Below are positions 47,001-60,401 of a stretch of DNA of 64,000 bases, piece after piece (within the stretch, counting starts at the first letter, position 1; the number at the start of each line of letters is the position of its first letter). The DNA is from Tetmemena sp. SeJ-2015 (lineage: Eukaryota > Ciliophora > Spirotrichea > Sporadotrichida > Oxytrichidae). The stretch lies in NCBI GenBank assembly GCA_027382625.1, contig JAJKFJ010022697.1, positions 1 to 64,000 of the forward strand. Reading direction: 5' to 3'. Made by a program: the position numbers and the translations under genes. The notes beneath the pieces are model-generated. The model was not told the origin of the DNA and ran no database searches. It was given only the letters and a program-made list of their open reading frames with translations.

Positions 47001-48163
47001 AGGGACAAGCACCGAACTATTAGATGAATCAACAGAGGGTGAGCTAGATGTACGAGCCTTCCAATATCTAAGAGGAAATAAAATAGCCAACCTTCGATTC
47101 TTACTTGCAAGGGAGCAGCCCTGCTCAAGAGAGAATAGACCCCTTCTTAAGAGATAAAATACCGCAGCCATTTAACTCAGAGCAGCAAAAGCCTCCTCAG
47201 AGATAGACTGGCCTCTCTTTCGTTTCCTCATTTTTACCTTAGAGAAGAAGAGAAGAGATAGATATTGAGGAGCAAATAAGACAATTCAAAATGGGCAGTG
47301 GCGTTAGTGGAGGAGGTATGCCTTAGTAGCAAACCTTGTTGAATAAAGAACAGGATCATAGAATGGCTGCGTATCAAAATCCCAATGCTCAACAAGACAC
47401 TCGAAGGAGTTAGTTTGGTTTCTCTGGAGAAGTAGACCTTAATTAAAATGGCTACTTGGGATCTTCTTCAGGTAATCAGTCCTAAAGAATGAGCATAGTT
47501 ATGCAAAATACGCAAGCTCTTTAGTATCCGATCAAGTCTAAAGTGCCTCAGTCTACAGAATAAATGGTGTTGGAAAATCAAGCCAAGATACAAATGCTAG
47601 ATAGGAAAGGCAGTGTAGGCAATAACGCAATAGCCAATAGATCCTCTTTGGCTCTTGTCCCTTATTCTAAAAATCCGATGAATTCAACTGGCTATAACTA
47701 ATCTCTAAATTTGAATTACCGTAATTAGTTCAAACTCTAACTCTTTTATTATCTTAGCAAGACTAAGTGAATCTTCCTCCTTTACCAGACATAGATATAA
47801 ATAAGCATGCTAGTTAGGAAATACCTATCTTAGAAAGGTTCCTGGACGTGAGCTTACTAGAAAAAGATGCGCTAGATTCAAAGCATGCTAGGCATCACCT
47901 TGGTCTTGGAATGCCAGAAGCTCGAGCAATTTAAAAGAGAAACGGTCCCAGAACTATAAATATAAAGTTTATATAGTGAATTCAAAGATTTAACTATGCG
48001 GGAGTTGATAGAGTGGTATAGATAGAGCTGCCAAAGTTTGGGCGTGAATGGAACTCACATTGAACTACAAAAGGCCATATGCAGCAGCTAGCTGACTGGT
48101 AAGATGATAGCACTCATAATATTGACAGGAAGCGGCCTAGGCTATGAAATGATTTAATAATGA
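44020..48163 (+). CDS. Armadillo-repeat protein
   Basis: The start is either ATG 44,020 (MNKTAMDSLNETMTSNLGTK, then a 31-nt intron at 44,260-44,290) or the internal ATG 44,261 (MAQTASVTASMSGITKLRKK). The body contains helical armadillo-type repeats: QMRNQHGLLHKLTSFLKTE, ELILLSLRTLLAYLQKFDAQ, RLSLSILTQIGYSFPAEIT, CAIKLLCNLLTN, NGGIAHLVGALQKSQAQLDY, and ALLTQAALCLLSLAAHNLNK. A charged coil and a long Gln/Ser/Asn-rich region follow, with a last block (VPELQIQSLYSEFKDLTMRE) ending at TGA 48,161-48,163. Introns include 44,634-44,653 (20 nt) and a candidate 10-nt one at 45,269-45,278. A 19-nt intron near 47,855 joins the final frame. In-frame TGAs read as Trp in NEVSWEIV, LLMWSTDE and EALNWEQD. It is probably a scaffold or transport adaptor; no importin-specific signature was seen. 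Confidence 0.7.
44190..44229 (+). other. 33-bp AT-rich insertion with 7-bp direct repeats
   Basis: TTCTCAT occurs at 44,190-44,196 and 44,223-44,229. The 26 bp between are almost pure A/T. Excising one unit (33 bp, frame-neutral) converts an odd hydrophobic stretch (SHYFYFQILIF) into the continuous polar sequence YYSFPASHERDSNFDQSK. No GT...AG ends are possible. It counts only if translation begins at 44,020. Confidence 0.5.
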
Positions 48164-48285
48164 CAATTATTATGATTTAAAGTATATATTAATTCTTCCT
48201 CCTTTACTTCCCCTCATTTCCTGAATAGATTATATTTAAAAGTTAAAATTAAAAAGATAAAGAATAATAATTTGAGAGACAGAAT

Positions 48286-51200
48286 ATGATGAATGGAACT
48301 GAGCAAGCATCCAACAGGAATCAAAAGACAGTTCTCAATAACAACAATAAAAAGGCGAACGCTTTTGAGGATTTCTTCGAATGCTCTGGTAAGGTCGTTT
48401 AATGAAGCACTTATATATCTTCCTTCATTCCCTTACCTAATTGCTCCTTGTTTAGAAATCGATAACCAAGAGTATTCATAATTCATGAATGATGACTCAC
48501 AGTTCATAGTGAATCAAAATGGGGTGGAGATCAACGGCGGTCCTGTTGAAACTCCAAGCGAGAAGTCTGAACATAATGCCTATGCAGACTTGGAAGTAAA
48601 AAATCCACAACAGCAATTACTAAAGTAAAATTCCATCACGAAGAAAGTGGATAATGAGAAGAGTATCCTTAAAAGCTTAGATAAGAGATAAGCTTCTGAG
48701 GTTAAGATAGCTCCAGCTGCTCAGAAAGTAATTACCAATAACCCTTTTGATTAGAGCTCCATACGCTCTGAGATTAAGCCCAGAGAACGAGAAAGAGCGA
48801 AGCCCTCAGATCCCTTTGGAGAGATCAGCGGGATTGAAGACAAGATTTAGAATGATGGAAGCAGGAATATGGGAGAGATAAGACCTAGAGCTGAGACGCA
48901 AATGGACGATCCCAATTACTTAGACGTCCATAACTTAGTTTCTCTCATTAGGGCTGAAGATAACCCTTTATTTCACTCTATAATTAAAGATGAGAAGCAA
49001 GAGAAAGACAAGTAGGAGATCTTTCATTAAGATATTCAGAGCACCAATTTTGAAATACAAGCTACTTTAAAGCCACAACTAAAAGGGGTGGCTGCTTCTT
49101 CGGCTTGGTCAAATTAGCCGAAGCTGAGATCCTTAAAGCTCCAAAGTACTATACAAAGCAAGATGAGTTAAAATCTTAAAGCTGGGAATGATTCCTTCTA
49201 GAAGAAGAAATCTACTCAAAGACTGCCTAAGCTGCTATTAGCAACTCAAAGGAGGCAGGAGAAGTCTGATAGCAAAGGATAAATTGAGAAAGAGAAATTA
49301 CTGAATGCTGGAAGGAGAGTAACCAAAGATACTATGATGCTGGAGCCATTACCTCTCTTTGATTGCATGTTTTGTGTCAAAGAGAGTAAACTAGTGTTCT
49401 CCAAGATATCTGAGCACGCTCTTGCAAATAAATATCACAGCATGAAGAGAAGGGATATTTAAGAGAGGGAGGAGAATCTACTTGCGATTCAAAAACTGGA
49501 ATCTATGGAACGCTATCTGTAAACAGATTTTACTGGAAAGATCTTCATCGATGATTAAATTGATGATGAAACTAATTATCTCAAAAGTTCCTTGATGCAT
49601 TTTGATTTCTATTTTGTAAAATCGAGATTGATGCTGCAGATTATGATTCAGAATCTTCCTCTATATAAAATGCAATTTATATTTAAAGGAATTATTTCCC
49701 TCTGAACTATGTGGCTCAGTACTCTAATAACCAGAGTGTAGTGAATCCATCTCCCAGATAAAATAATAGATCCTTGATGACTCTTGAAAATAAATTTAAT
49801 TAGACATGCACTGATTTTAAATTAAGTAGACTCTTTAGAGCAACGCTACCTAATTCATAATCTTCCCGAGCATAAAAGTTTCACATGATGTACTCGACCA
49901 AAAAGGACAAGTCATTAAGAACAAGCTCAGCAGCTTGATCTTACAGTCAAGAATGAGACACAACTACTCTCAAGCGATGGAAGATAGAAATAATTACATG
50001 ACCTCGCCCACTTTTCTTGGAAATGAAAATTAGACTTCCTCTCAAATTAATACCAACACGCTAATGTTCAATACCATGATTGCCAAGCCTTTGAGAGATA
50101 ATCTGATAATCAAGGATTTCATAATTGAAGAGGGCAATCATTACATAGAGGAAAATGTGTCAATCAGAAACTGGGCTCGCACACTCAGACAGAAACGCTT
50201 GCTTAACATCTCCTTTGAATCTGAGATTATCATTATGGAATTTAAGAATTTAATGATCTGAAGTGCACAATATCTATGATCCCTAATTTTCATCAGATGA
50301 AAAGGAGTAGGATAGCAAATGCTATAGCTCGATCTACATAGACGAGGGATCTCTCTGTCAAGATTATGCGGCTCCAAGTTTACGACTTCAGAGCGTGGAA
50401 ATGGGTTCAGAATCAAGCAGTAGTCCCTCTGTGGCTGAGGAGAGAGACTTATTAAATAATTCTCACTTACATTTTAAAAAGAGACACAATAAGTGTAACG
50501 CCCATAGCTATCACTCCTAATCTTTCAAGAATCATGAATATATGCAGCATCAGTAAAATAGAACAGCCCTCGATTATAACTGCAGAATCTGAATACACAC
50601 CCAAGCCTTTCAGGGCGCCCAAATCTCAGCTCTCCCTCAATAAAAACAAGCCTAAGAAGATATAGCTCTTCTAAAAGCATCAGTTTCAATTCCCACTCAC
50701 AAATAAGAAAAGCTAAGTCTTTGCCTCTGACTAGTGCGACACACCAGTCATAGAACCTAATTTAGTTTCTGACACCTTGAGATTCCGGTAAAATCCTAAT
50801 TTATAAGGAAGCACTACAAACACAAGGAAGAAACTTCATCTCTCGCAACTCGGTAGCGGAGATAAGCGGCAGATAGGCAGCCTCCTAAGTAGAGGCAGTA
50901 AAGGTAGAAATATCTCTAACATGATACTCTCTCAAAATGCCCAGCAGACTGTTGGAGTCCCAGGAGGGATTAATTATAAGACGGAGCCTGTCAATGACTC
51001 AATAATTTAGGGTTTAGCTCAAAATACACTTCCTTATCAAGATTTTCCCAGTCCTAGCAAGCATGTAAGCCCTCTAAAGCTTAGCGTGAAAGCAAAGCAG
51101 CAAACTTTAGTAGCCGCTAAGTACATGAACAAGAGAACTGCCACGAAGTCAAAGCTTAATAAAATCTCAATTGACAAGCAAAGACAAAAGGCAATCAAGA

Positions 51201-52877
51201 ATAAGCTATCGATGGATAACAATGCAATCAATCTTAAGAGGAATAGTTCAAACTAGATTTTGATGAACTTGGAATAGTCAAGCATTTTAAATAATCCATA
51301 TGAGACGATCTATAACAGCCCGCATCATGGAACTCTTGGAGATAAGAGTATAAATGCTGGTGGGGAGATTAGATGCTCTCTACTCACGACAGGACTTACA
51401 GAGGGACGTGGAATAGGAGCTCAAGACAAATCTCGATCCACTATGGACCATAAATCTACTGCTAATTCAGTCTTTAGGAATAGTTAAAGCATGCAGAATC
51501 TTAACCTCTAGCCAAGAGCATTCATCACGAGGAATGTTAAAATGCGCAAGAACATAAACTAGTCAAATTTGGGCCTGTAAATAGGTGACTTCAAGCAAGC
51601 AGAGTCAGAATTTTTAGCAACTCCACTCAATAATAATCTCTCAAGGAGAGGCATCGCTGATAACTTTAGATAAGAAATGGGAGAGCAGAATCAAGGCCAG
51701 AATTCTCTGGAGTAGAATAAATCCTCGCAATAGACTCTAGGATTGCTCTCTAAGAAGGAGCAAAAAGGCTTGCTTAAGCAATAGAGGCTAGCCAGAGATA
51801 TCTTGCTCTCCAAGGTCTATAATTCTAATCAGACCTAGCTTGTTCAAAATACACATAAAAAGACAAATACAACAATAGGTAACCAAACTTTGAGTCTCAA
51901 CCAGCCCCCAACTTCAACACACTAACTATAGAGATCTAGTGCGAAGCAGTAGTTTCTCTCTGCTGGTCAATTGGCTTCCTTCAAAAGTGTGATGAAGAAG
52001 AATACAATCTTCAAAGCCCTAGACTCTTAAGCTCTCAGTGGCAGTACACATTAAAACTATTTGGCACTCTAAAATGTGTCTCTCGAGAACGGTATAGACC
52101 AACATTTGCTCTTAGAAGAGGGTCGTTCTCCCTCATTAAGTTTGAGTAAGAGAAACTTGAGAGAAAGTAGTTCTAACAAGTCTTTGAGCAAGTATCAAAG
52201 TGTCTTGCAACTACAGAATCAAATCCCTCAGACTTCCTCAAATGGGAATAACTCACCCAGCTATTTCAATAACTAAGCGCTCAGAAAGAAGAATAGACTT
52301 CAGCTTATAAGTAATACTCCTAATGTGGGAAGCAAGCACTCAATTGTGAGTAGAGCTATCGCTAACAGATTAAATAATTAAAATAAGTAAGTACAGGTGA
52401 GACACATCAACATGCCTTCTCATCAGCAATAAGGGAAGCCCTTGAACCTTGCTGATTCCTAACCTAGGATCAGAGAACCTCAGACCTATTCAGATCACTC
52501 TTATATAAATTTTCATCTTCATTTTTTCTTGAAGAGATGGACTAAAGGCAGCTCTTCAACCTCAAACTTCATAGTCTATAATCCTCAAGTCCAAGAACTT
52601 TTAAAACTTGTTTGCTTAGACCCCACATGTCGTGATTAACCAATAGCCTTTGGCAGGCGCTCCTTCAACCCTTCTCCAATCTAATATGACCCTGAGTGAG
52701 CTTGGGAATTTGGAAAGCATAAACAGCAGTAGTCTTAACTTCAGAGCTAGCAGTATGAGTGCTAAGAAGGCGACTCAGGTAAGACAGTAGTTCGGCTCTT
52801 CAAACAGAGGAAGCAGCAGTCAGCTACATCTCATTTATAATACACACCTACCTTCAATAAATAACTTCCTCCATTGA
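48286..52877 (+). CDS. Very large Ser/Asn/Gln-rich protein with a Cys-x2-Cys KISE motif
   Basis: ATG 48,286 opens MMNGTEQASNRNQKTVLNNN. A 67-nt GT...AG intron follows at about 48,389-48,455, and the frame then runs nearly 1,500 codons to TGA 52,875-52,877. A compact conserved-looking core lies near 49,340-49,450: LFDCMFCVKESKLVFSKISE, HALANKY. After it comes a charged region. Frame changes near 49,620, 49,900 and 52,510 imply short introns or insertions I could not pin down. The rest is low-complexity (LLSKVYNSNQTQLVQNTHKK, LSLSKRNLRESSSNKSLSKY), probably disordered and phosphorylated. The CxxC block could bind a metal or a partner. I do not recognise a named family. It ends convergently with the cyclic-nucleotide-binding gene. 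Confidence 0.65.
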
Positions 52878-52902
52878 CTCTGGAATAGCTAAGAGGAGTC
52901 AG

Positions 52903-55900
52903 TCAGTATCTATTCAATTTTCTCAAAGGAGTATATAAAACTTATCTATCAACCGAAATTTTCTATAACTGTTAAGCACACTTATTAACGAATAAAAGGA
53001 AATAATTTGTAATCAAATCATAAGCGTTTGTTTAGAATAAAGTGAAAATTTTTCTTCTTCTTTGCAAATTGAATAATCTTTGTTTTGTTATCACGAAAGA
53101 GTATGATTGGCCTTAGATTAGTTAACTGCAAAATTATTTCGGCTGTGCCTTTAAGCAATCACCTTTCCTTTTACAAAAGCGCAGCTATTTAATAAACCAT
53201 AACCAAGTATAAGCTTACTAAGCAGTTTGAAATTAATGCTTTATCTATTTCCTCAAGGAGTCTTCGGTTGGGGCTTTGAGAGTAACTGCTTGTCTTATGT
53301 ATTATTGCTTAGGCTGGACGAGCAAGTCCTAGTCTTTCAACAACGAGCCTTGAGAGAAGCGATTTGAAGGTTGCCCTAGGCTTTAATTCCTAAAGCTTTA
53401 GTTCAGAAGTGGCTGGTACATCTGACCAGCTTTCCCTCCTTTTAATTCATGAGTGCCTCTTGCTTTTTAAACACTGTTCGATCTCAAATAAATGAGATAT
53501 TTAATATGTGAGATCTTGAGTCTGATTGCTGGGAATAGACTGTGTTCTGCAAATAATGAGTCTCATATTGTTCCTTCTTGGATAAAAAAAAATAATTCAT
53601 AAGAACTCAAAATTTTAAATGAAGGACGTAAATAAGCCAGCTGACTTTTAAGATAGTAGGTTGATTTTATAATTTTGAGAGATGGGTGTCCTCTAAGCCC
53701 GCTAAGACTGAATCACTCCCCGTGACAAATTAAGCTACCCATGCGGGTTGGAGAGGTTGCTATTCTAAGGGAGGTTGTATGGATTAAAGTCTTAGTCGAT
53801 CACTTGAGCTGCAGCTTAATTGTGAATCTGCTGTCTTGAGCTGGAAAATTAGTTCAATGATCTATTAAATAACTTACTTACTATGATAATTTAAAACTGT
53901 TTTATGCAAAATCTGTTAGAGGACTGATTGAAGAAATGCTGTTAGATGTTGTAAGCTTGCAGATTCTGCGACTATTTAGGAAAATTCTAATCCTGATAGA
54001 TGGAATGTGACGTGGCCGAGACATCTGTGGTGTCAGTCCTGTTAGCTAGGTTTCCTTGCATCGAAGGGGAGAAAAAGTTCGTATTTCGAGACTGATTCTT
54101 ATAGCAATCAAATTGGTATTTAATTCTGCTTGAGCTTGAAAGTAGCACTGTTTTGGACATTCAGCTCGTAAACGGATTCTTAAGATTCAGGCCTCTTCTC
54201 AGCACTTTAGTCTCTTGAAAGTGTATAGCCGTGGACTGTGGTCATCTTGGGATGGTCCACAAAGGTCCCATAGAAGTTAATATAGCTAGCCTGCTACTCT
54301 GTGTTGCGAGATACCTTCCTCAATCTTCAAAAGCAAAGACATTTTAGAAAGCTATATATATGATAATATCACTTCTATTATAATTATCTCCTCTTTTCAA
54401 GATTCTATTCCACTACCTTATCAACTTTACGCTGGGGGATTGGCTCACCCCAGAAGGTAGTTTTGAAGATGTCTATCTCTCCAATCTCATCAATCTCCTA
54501 AGTCTGATCTTCCTTCACCAGCTGCTTCGAGCCTTCTTGATTCAAAAAAGAGAAACGTATATCATTGACAAGTGTGAAACTTAATTCTCAACAATCAGGT
54601 CGTGACTTTTAGCAGCAGACTTGTAGATGTTGCAGTCCTTGAGGAGCGCAGACTTCTGAATGTAGCGCCACGTCTCCTCATTGGTTTTGATGCGCTGGTA
54701 GAAGTCTCCCGTCTTCATAGCTAACATAATGCCAGTCTAACTCAGACAGCGAACTGTAGTGGTATAGTCTCGCATCGCCACCACGTCCTCCTCCCCAACC
54801 ATGTTGCCTCTCCCTATAATAGATATTCGAGAAGGGTAACTTGGCTCTACTTTGCGAGGATGGAACTGTATCTATCGATCTTCCTTCCCTTCAGTATGCC
54901 CTTGCACTTTGGGTCCCAGATACTTCGTGACCTTCGTCAAGTCCTTCTTCTCAGGCCTGATTCTCTTCGTTATCTCGAAATCCCCAGAGAGTACGATATA
55001 GATGTGAGCGCAAGACTCACCCTCCCTGTAGACGAACTGATTGCGGATGAATTTGATCTTAGTAAAGAAGTAAGTTAACTTGGAGAGGGAGTTCTTGAAC
55101 CAGTGAGAGAATTGAGGCATTCCCTTTAGAAAGGCAATGAAGGAGTTCATGTTTGCCTCCTCAGAGCGGCCAAGAATCTGTTCATAGTCCTTAAAGTAAA
55201 TGCTAAAAGAGAATACAGAAAATTATCTACCTTCTTAGTTAGCACTAAAAAGTGGGAATCCATTTGGCAGCGGATAGTGGCAGCTCTAGGCTTGTTAGAG
55301 ATGAGTGCTAGTTCTCCGAAACTCTAACCCGCTTTCAATATTGCAACCTCTACAAGATTCTAATTGATGGGTGGACCTCCATCCGTAAAATTGAGCAACT
55401 CACTAGAGCCCATATACTTGCTGTTGATAGTATCTATAAGTGTGTTCTTTCGAGCCATTTGCGTAATACTGCCTGTAATCATTCTCTGTAGTTCCATTAG
55501 GCCACTGTTTGCATAGTTTAGTTGCTTGCCTCCCATTCTTTTAGCTATCTAGCTTGAGCCAGACTTCTAGCTGGCTGCATATTCATTGCTGGTACTCTAT
55601 CTGTAAAGACCTTCCTCCATAGGCATGGAATCATCTTACTGCTGTTATAAATTATTGGACTTGTCCTTCTTCTTAGGTACAAGCACTGCCACTTGCCCCG
55701 AGAGCAGTATGTAGAATTTATCTCCATAGTCCCCTATTACAAAAATACATCTTCTCATTAAAGAATTTACCATGGCAGAACACAGACTTATTAGCTTAGA
55801 AATACTCATGCTTTGCCCTCTCGCAGAGGAAGTTAAAGTCGCTGTCCTTTATCTCCTTTCGCTCTTAGAAGAATTTTATAGAGCGCAAGAATGGCAGTAG

Positions 55901-56147
55901 CAGCTGGATGTCTGCTTCCTTTCGCTAGTCAGGCTTCTTCTTCAAAGCGCCTATGGCTGTCTAACAAAATATTAGGGTCACCAATAATTAAGAGAAGAGG
56001 AAATTTATAATCTGCTTCTTGGAAAATAGAAAGCGAAAAGCGAGTGAGCTTATTTTTCTCCTACATTAATAATCCTCTCATCTTCAACCATTCCTTCTGT
56101 TTTACTTTTTTATTTTTGCCAATTCTTATCACAAAATTATAAGTCAT
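52903..56147 (-). CDS. Tandem cyclic-nucleotide-binding-domain protein
   Basis: Two cNBDs follow each other. The first has YGDKFYILLSGQVAVLVP and, after an insertion of about 110 low-complexity residues, the phosphate-binding cassette QSFGELALISNKPRAAT. The second has FVYREGESCAHIYIVLSGDF and NMVGEEDVVAMRDYTTTV. Its cassette lacks the usual Arg-Ala-Ala, so its ligand binding may differ. Proteins of this kind sense cAMP or cGMP in the cytosol or cilium; no kinase or channel domain is attached here. Introns include 55,734-55,770 (37 nt) and a candidate 14-nt one at 55,203-55,216. The start is taken as ATG 56,145-56,147 (MTYNFVIRIGKNKKVKQKE), with an unresolved join near 55,980. The C-terminal region (54,500 downward) is polar and Gln-rich with several frame changes. 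The stop may lie anywhere from 53,200 to 52,903. Confidence 0.75.
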
Positions 56148-56270
56148 TCTTCAATAGTGTTGGATCCACACACAGAGTTGAAGATAAATAAAAAAATTGC
56201 AACTTCGATTATAAGAATAATAAGAAAAGAAGCAGCAGCAATATCAGCTTTTAGTTTCCTCGGCTATAAA

Positions 56271-59200
56271 ATGTTCTCTCAATAACAATAGTAGTTACAG
56301 TAGCAGCAGCTACCAACTCCCTCTCAGCTGGACAGATCAAATTTTAATTCCAGTCTCACACAGCAGAAGCAGTACCTTGAGGATGGAATGAGTCAGTCGA
56401 TGGTGAATAAGTCTCTGCAACTGGGAAGCAGAGCATTCGGCATTGGCTATCCTATGAACCAGTTTAAGATGGACAGCAAAAATGGCATGGACAGTTTCCA
56501 ATAGACTCAAAACCTGGCCAAGAACATTACTCAGATGAGAGATGCAGCAGGCACAGCTGCTACTACCTCACTCATCATGAATAACAACAACGAATTCCAG
56601 AACATCAGCGCATAGATACTAAACTCAAAAGTCTAGGCTTTTGTAAGTTAGATGAGTGTGCTGAAATCTCCAACAGCAGGTGGCAACTATAACACTGGAT
56701 CGATGTTCAACCGCCACGACAAGAGAGCTCGCTCCATCAACCAGCAGCATATGGCATTCGAAGGCAGTTAGTCTCAGAAGTTTTACAAGTCAAAGGGAGG
56801 CAGTCCAGGAGTTTTCCTCTTTGACTCAGCCACTTCTCGTCGCCATAATCCCAAAACGCACCTCGGCCAGTAGATTTTCGATAATGAGGATGGAAACGGA
56901 GGCGATACCAACATAGTGGACTTTATCAAGAGAAATTTGAGCATAGGGAAGCAGCAGAAGAACATGGACTTCGAAAGACACAAGGACTTGATTAACAAAG
57001 TGCATCTCAAGATCAAACGCAGGAGGGACTTCGGATTGGACTTGAAAAACTTGTTCAACATCTAAGCCTGCTTGAACCCTAAACTAAAGTAGCACTACCT
57101 GAGTAATTAAGGCTACTTCTAAATATTCACTGAAGCAAATATTCTGAACCAGAGTTTCATGCAAGTCATAGACCAGGTGTGCTGCTATCGTTTAGAGCTC
57201 GGTCTCATGCTCTAGAAACTGGTTGAGAGTTACAACTCTATCATTCTTCAACAGTTCGAGGAGTTCTACCGCTCTGAGAATCTAAAGGAGAAGGAGCTGA
57301 ACTTGAAACTTGAGGCGCAGCAGCAAGCCACAGATGAACTCTTCCAAAAGCGCATGGAGTTCGAGAAGAGGCTGGAGAGCGTCCAGGCCCTGATCCAAGG
57401 CAAGGACACTCACATAAACAGTCTGCAGCACGATCAGGAGGTGATGGAAAAGGAGATCAAGTACTTGAGGGAGTTGCTTGAGCTGGACAGCGCAGGCAAC
57501 AAGCGGATGCAGTCTGGCAGTAACCTCCTATCTGCTAGCTCTACCGGCAACGTGATAGAGCCTAACGTCCTGAACAGTCGAGATGACAAGGTCAAGGCCT
57601 TCAACAGCAAGAAGAACGCCCTCTTCACTAGCACCAACCTCAACCAGTCCTAGGGCAAGGACAAAAAGCCTCTAGCCAAGGAAGACTTCGCCTCAAACAT
57701 TGAAGACCTCAATGTAAGTTACATTAGTAGCTGCAGTATATTGGTTTAATTATAATTGCTTATTTAGGATGTACTGAGGAGCCTTGAGCACGAGTAGAGC
57801 GAGAAGAAGAACATCCTGAGTGGGATGGACAAGCTGCTCAAGACCATGCTCTAGAGTAAGAAACAAGAATTTGGTTTTAATATTTACAGCTACTTGTGTC
57901 TCGGTGGGCACCTAGGTGGAGGATGGAGAACTCTTTTGGAAACCTCAAAATTATACTAAATAAATCCGCTAGAATTATTTTAATTATTTTTATTTAAATT
58001 ATGCGAATGAGACGTTCAGTCAAGGGTCACTTGTTCGATCTACAGGAAGAATCCAAGCTCAGCAAAGTAAATAAAAAAGTAAATAAATTTGTAGAAACCT
58101 CTAGAGGGCAACTGTCTTAGCAGCACCATACAGACCAGAACGTGAGTAATAACTAGTAGCAGCAGACTGCCTCCAGCAGGCAGATCATGCAGCTGAGTGG
58201 AAAAGACTTGAGCAACCAAGACTAGGGAGTAGCAAGCAAGGACTTAGCAGGCAGACAGGTATCACAGTTCCAATACACCTCACCCATGGAGGAGTACGGC
58301 AACACCTAGAAGATCCTTCAGATGAAAGAGGAGGACAGACTCACTTAGCTAGAAAACAAGCTAAACCAGATGGTCAGCTCTAATTCATGAAGTGAAATGT
58401 AGTCATAGTAAATTTTGAAGGCTCTTTCAGGAACCCAGACTCTGAAAAGTAGTAGTAAGCTGGAGAGACCCCCAGCATGTGGTCTATCCCACCTCACATC
58501 CTCATCTTCATAGCTAACTCCATCGAGGAAAGCTAGACTGGGCGAGTCCTGCCTTGGCCGGAGTTCAAGTCAGTCATTTACGAGGTCTACGACCACAGAC
58601 TTCAGTTTGCGAGTGAGATAAATGGAGTCATCAACTCTTATTTAAGAATGCTAGATTATTCAACAGCAGCTACTTGTGCTTCGAGGAGTACATACTCATC
58701 TTCTTCCTGGACAAGTACAAGCTGAGAAGGCTGGCTGAGGTCAAGCTAATAGAACTGCTCACCTCACTAAAGTACTATGTGGACATCTGGCCCAGAGCTA
58801 AGAACTTCGCCCAGCTACTCAACATAGTCAAGCCTTCTAAGAGCAAGAACCAATCTGCTACGGGGCCTAATCAGAGTCCAAACGCTAAGTCTGCTTAGCA
58901 AGCCATGGCCTTGATTGAGTTATCCATCCCTAACATTGACATCTACTACCAGGAGTTCTTTCTACATGCCTATTCCACACTTTCTCAAGAAGCCGAGAGT
59001 TTCCTTGAGTCCAAGGACGGTGTAACCTACATGAAGCTCCAGCACGAGGAGGGAGCAACTCAGAGTCTCTTGAGTTGGTTGAATGAGTAGGAAGCCCGCA
59101 AGTGGTTCCACAAAGTACGCAGGAACGTCAAGAAGATTAAGACATCACCTCTAGATGACTTTGAAACTGACTACGTGGACGTAGATGTCCTACTGAGTAT

Positions 59201-60176
59201 GTACTGCGAAGAGTACAAGGCCAAGCGCAAGAGCAATCAGAAGAACTTGTCCAAGGAGTTCATGAAGAAGTACCAAGAGCAGGAGGGGCTCTTTAACACA
59301 GAAGAGATCGACAAAATAGTACACACCTGCATCCCAGCTGTCTCTCCAAGTGCTTATGTCAAGTTTGCAGGGTCTGTGTCAGTTCGCAGAGCCTTCCTCT
59401 ATGCTCTGGTGTGTGGGGAGAACAGCTTTGACATCAACACTCAGGAGTTCATCTCGGGCTGTAACCGCTTCGGAGTGGACAACCCCTGTCCCATTGTCAC
59501 CAAGCGCATTGCCCTCTTTGGTAACGACGAGGACTTCATGGATTTAGTTCAGAAGGAACTCCAGAAGGCTAACGCTCAGCTCTAGAAGCAGCTCCACACA
59601 GGTAAACCCAACAAGCAAGGAGTTAAGATAGAGCCTGCCAGGGTAAGCACCAACGCCTTCATCTAGAGGGATCAGATCCTTAGTCCTTAGAGCCAGTCTA
59701 AGACCGCATCTTATCTATGAATGGTTGATTTTAATCTGGAATCCCCAACTTGAAGTTGATAGGCAAGATTAACACAGCAACATTTGACGGAAGCACAGAC
59801 TAACCTATGTCTAAATTTTTAAATGTGGTGGTTTCATGTTTTGTCTGGGTCTCTTAAGCTGAACATAGGCTCGCTAACTAAGGACAACACTGGCGAGGGA
59901 CAATAGCGGCTTCAAACTCCCTCCAAAAAGGGCAACCTAACTAAGGAGGAGACCAGCATCAACAACAAGAAGATTATAATCCCTTCCTTCAGCACCACTA
60001 GTGCTCTTTTCAGCCAGCACTTCAGCATCCTGAGGGATCTTAAGAAGCGTATAGAGGGGCTCAAGCAAGCTTACTACCATCAACGTGAAGAGGACCGCTC
60101 TTGGGAACAGGTGGAGAAAATTCTAGGAGTGCTTGAGCAGGCTTGTAAATTCCTTGATTTCCCAATTCAGTCCTGA
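56271..60176 (+). CDS. Large coiled-coil protein, Gln-rich N-terminus, unknown family
   Basis: ATG 56,271 opens MFSQQQQQLQQQQLPTPSQL. About 1,150 codons in several exons end at TGA 60,174-60,176. After a disordered N-terminus comes a helical region (IVDFIKRNLSIGKQQKNMDF, LINKVHLKIKRRRDFGLDLK), then a coiled coil (QFEEFYRSENLKEKELNLKL). A GC-rich, compact C-terminal domain follows (VYDHRLQFASEINGNARLFN, YLCFEEYILIFFLDKYKLRR, VSVRRAFLYALVCGENSFDI, CPIVTKRIALFGNDEDFMDL). Introns include about 57,715-57,768, 58,449-58,465 (17 nt), 58,627-58,646 (20 nt), about 59,724-59,755 and about 59,824-59,857, all GT...AG. In-frame TGA as Trp occurs near 58,390 and 59,719. The GC-rich codons resemble highly expressed genes. 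No named family is recognised; a cytoskeletal or ciliary role is a guess. Confidence 0.7.
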
Positions 60177-60401
60177 ATTCATTAATTCATCATTGGCTCT
60201 TTGGTACTAATATTTTTCATCTGGATTAATTTCTTTCTAATTCAACTCTGCTTACAATAATGACTTCGCAATTACTTTCTCGCATGGATCTCAGAGAGTA
60301 AACGAAAATTGTGAGGTTTAATTTTTATACCACTTCTTCTTCACTTTTAAGATTTTCTTTCTCTATCGTAGATCTTATCAGTAAAATGACCTTCCGATAA
60401 T

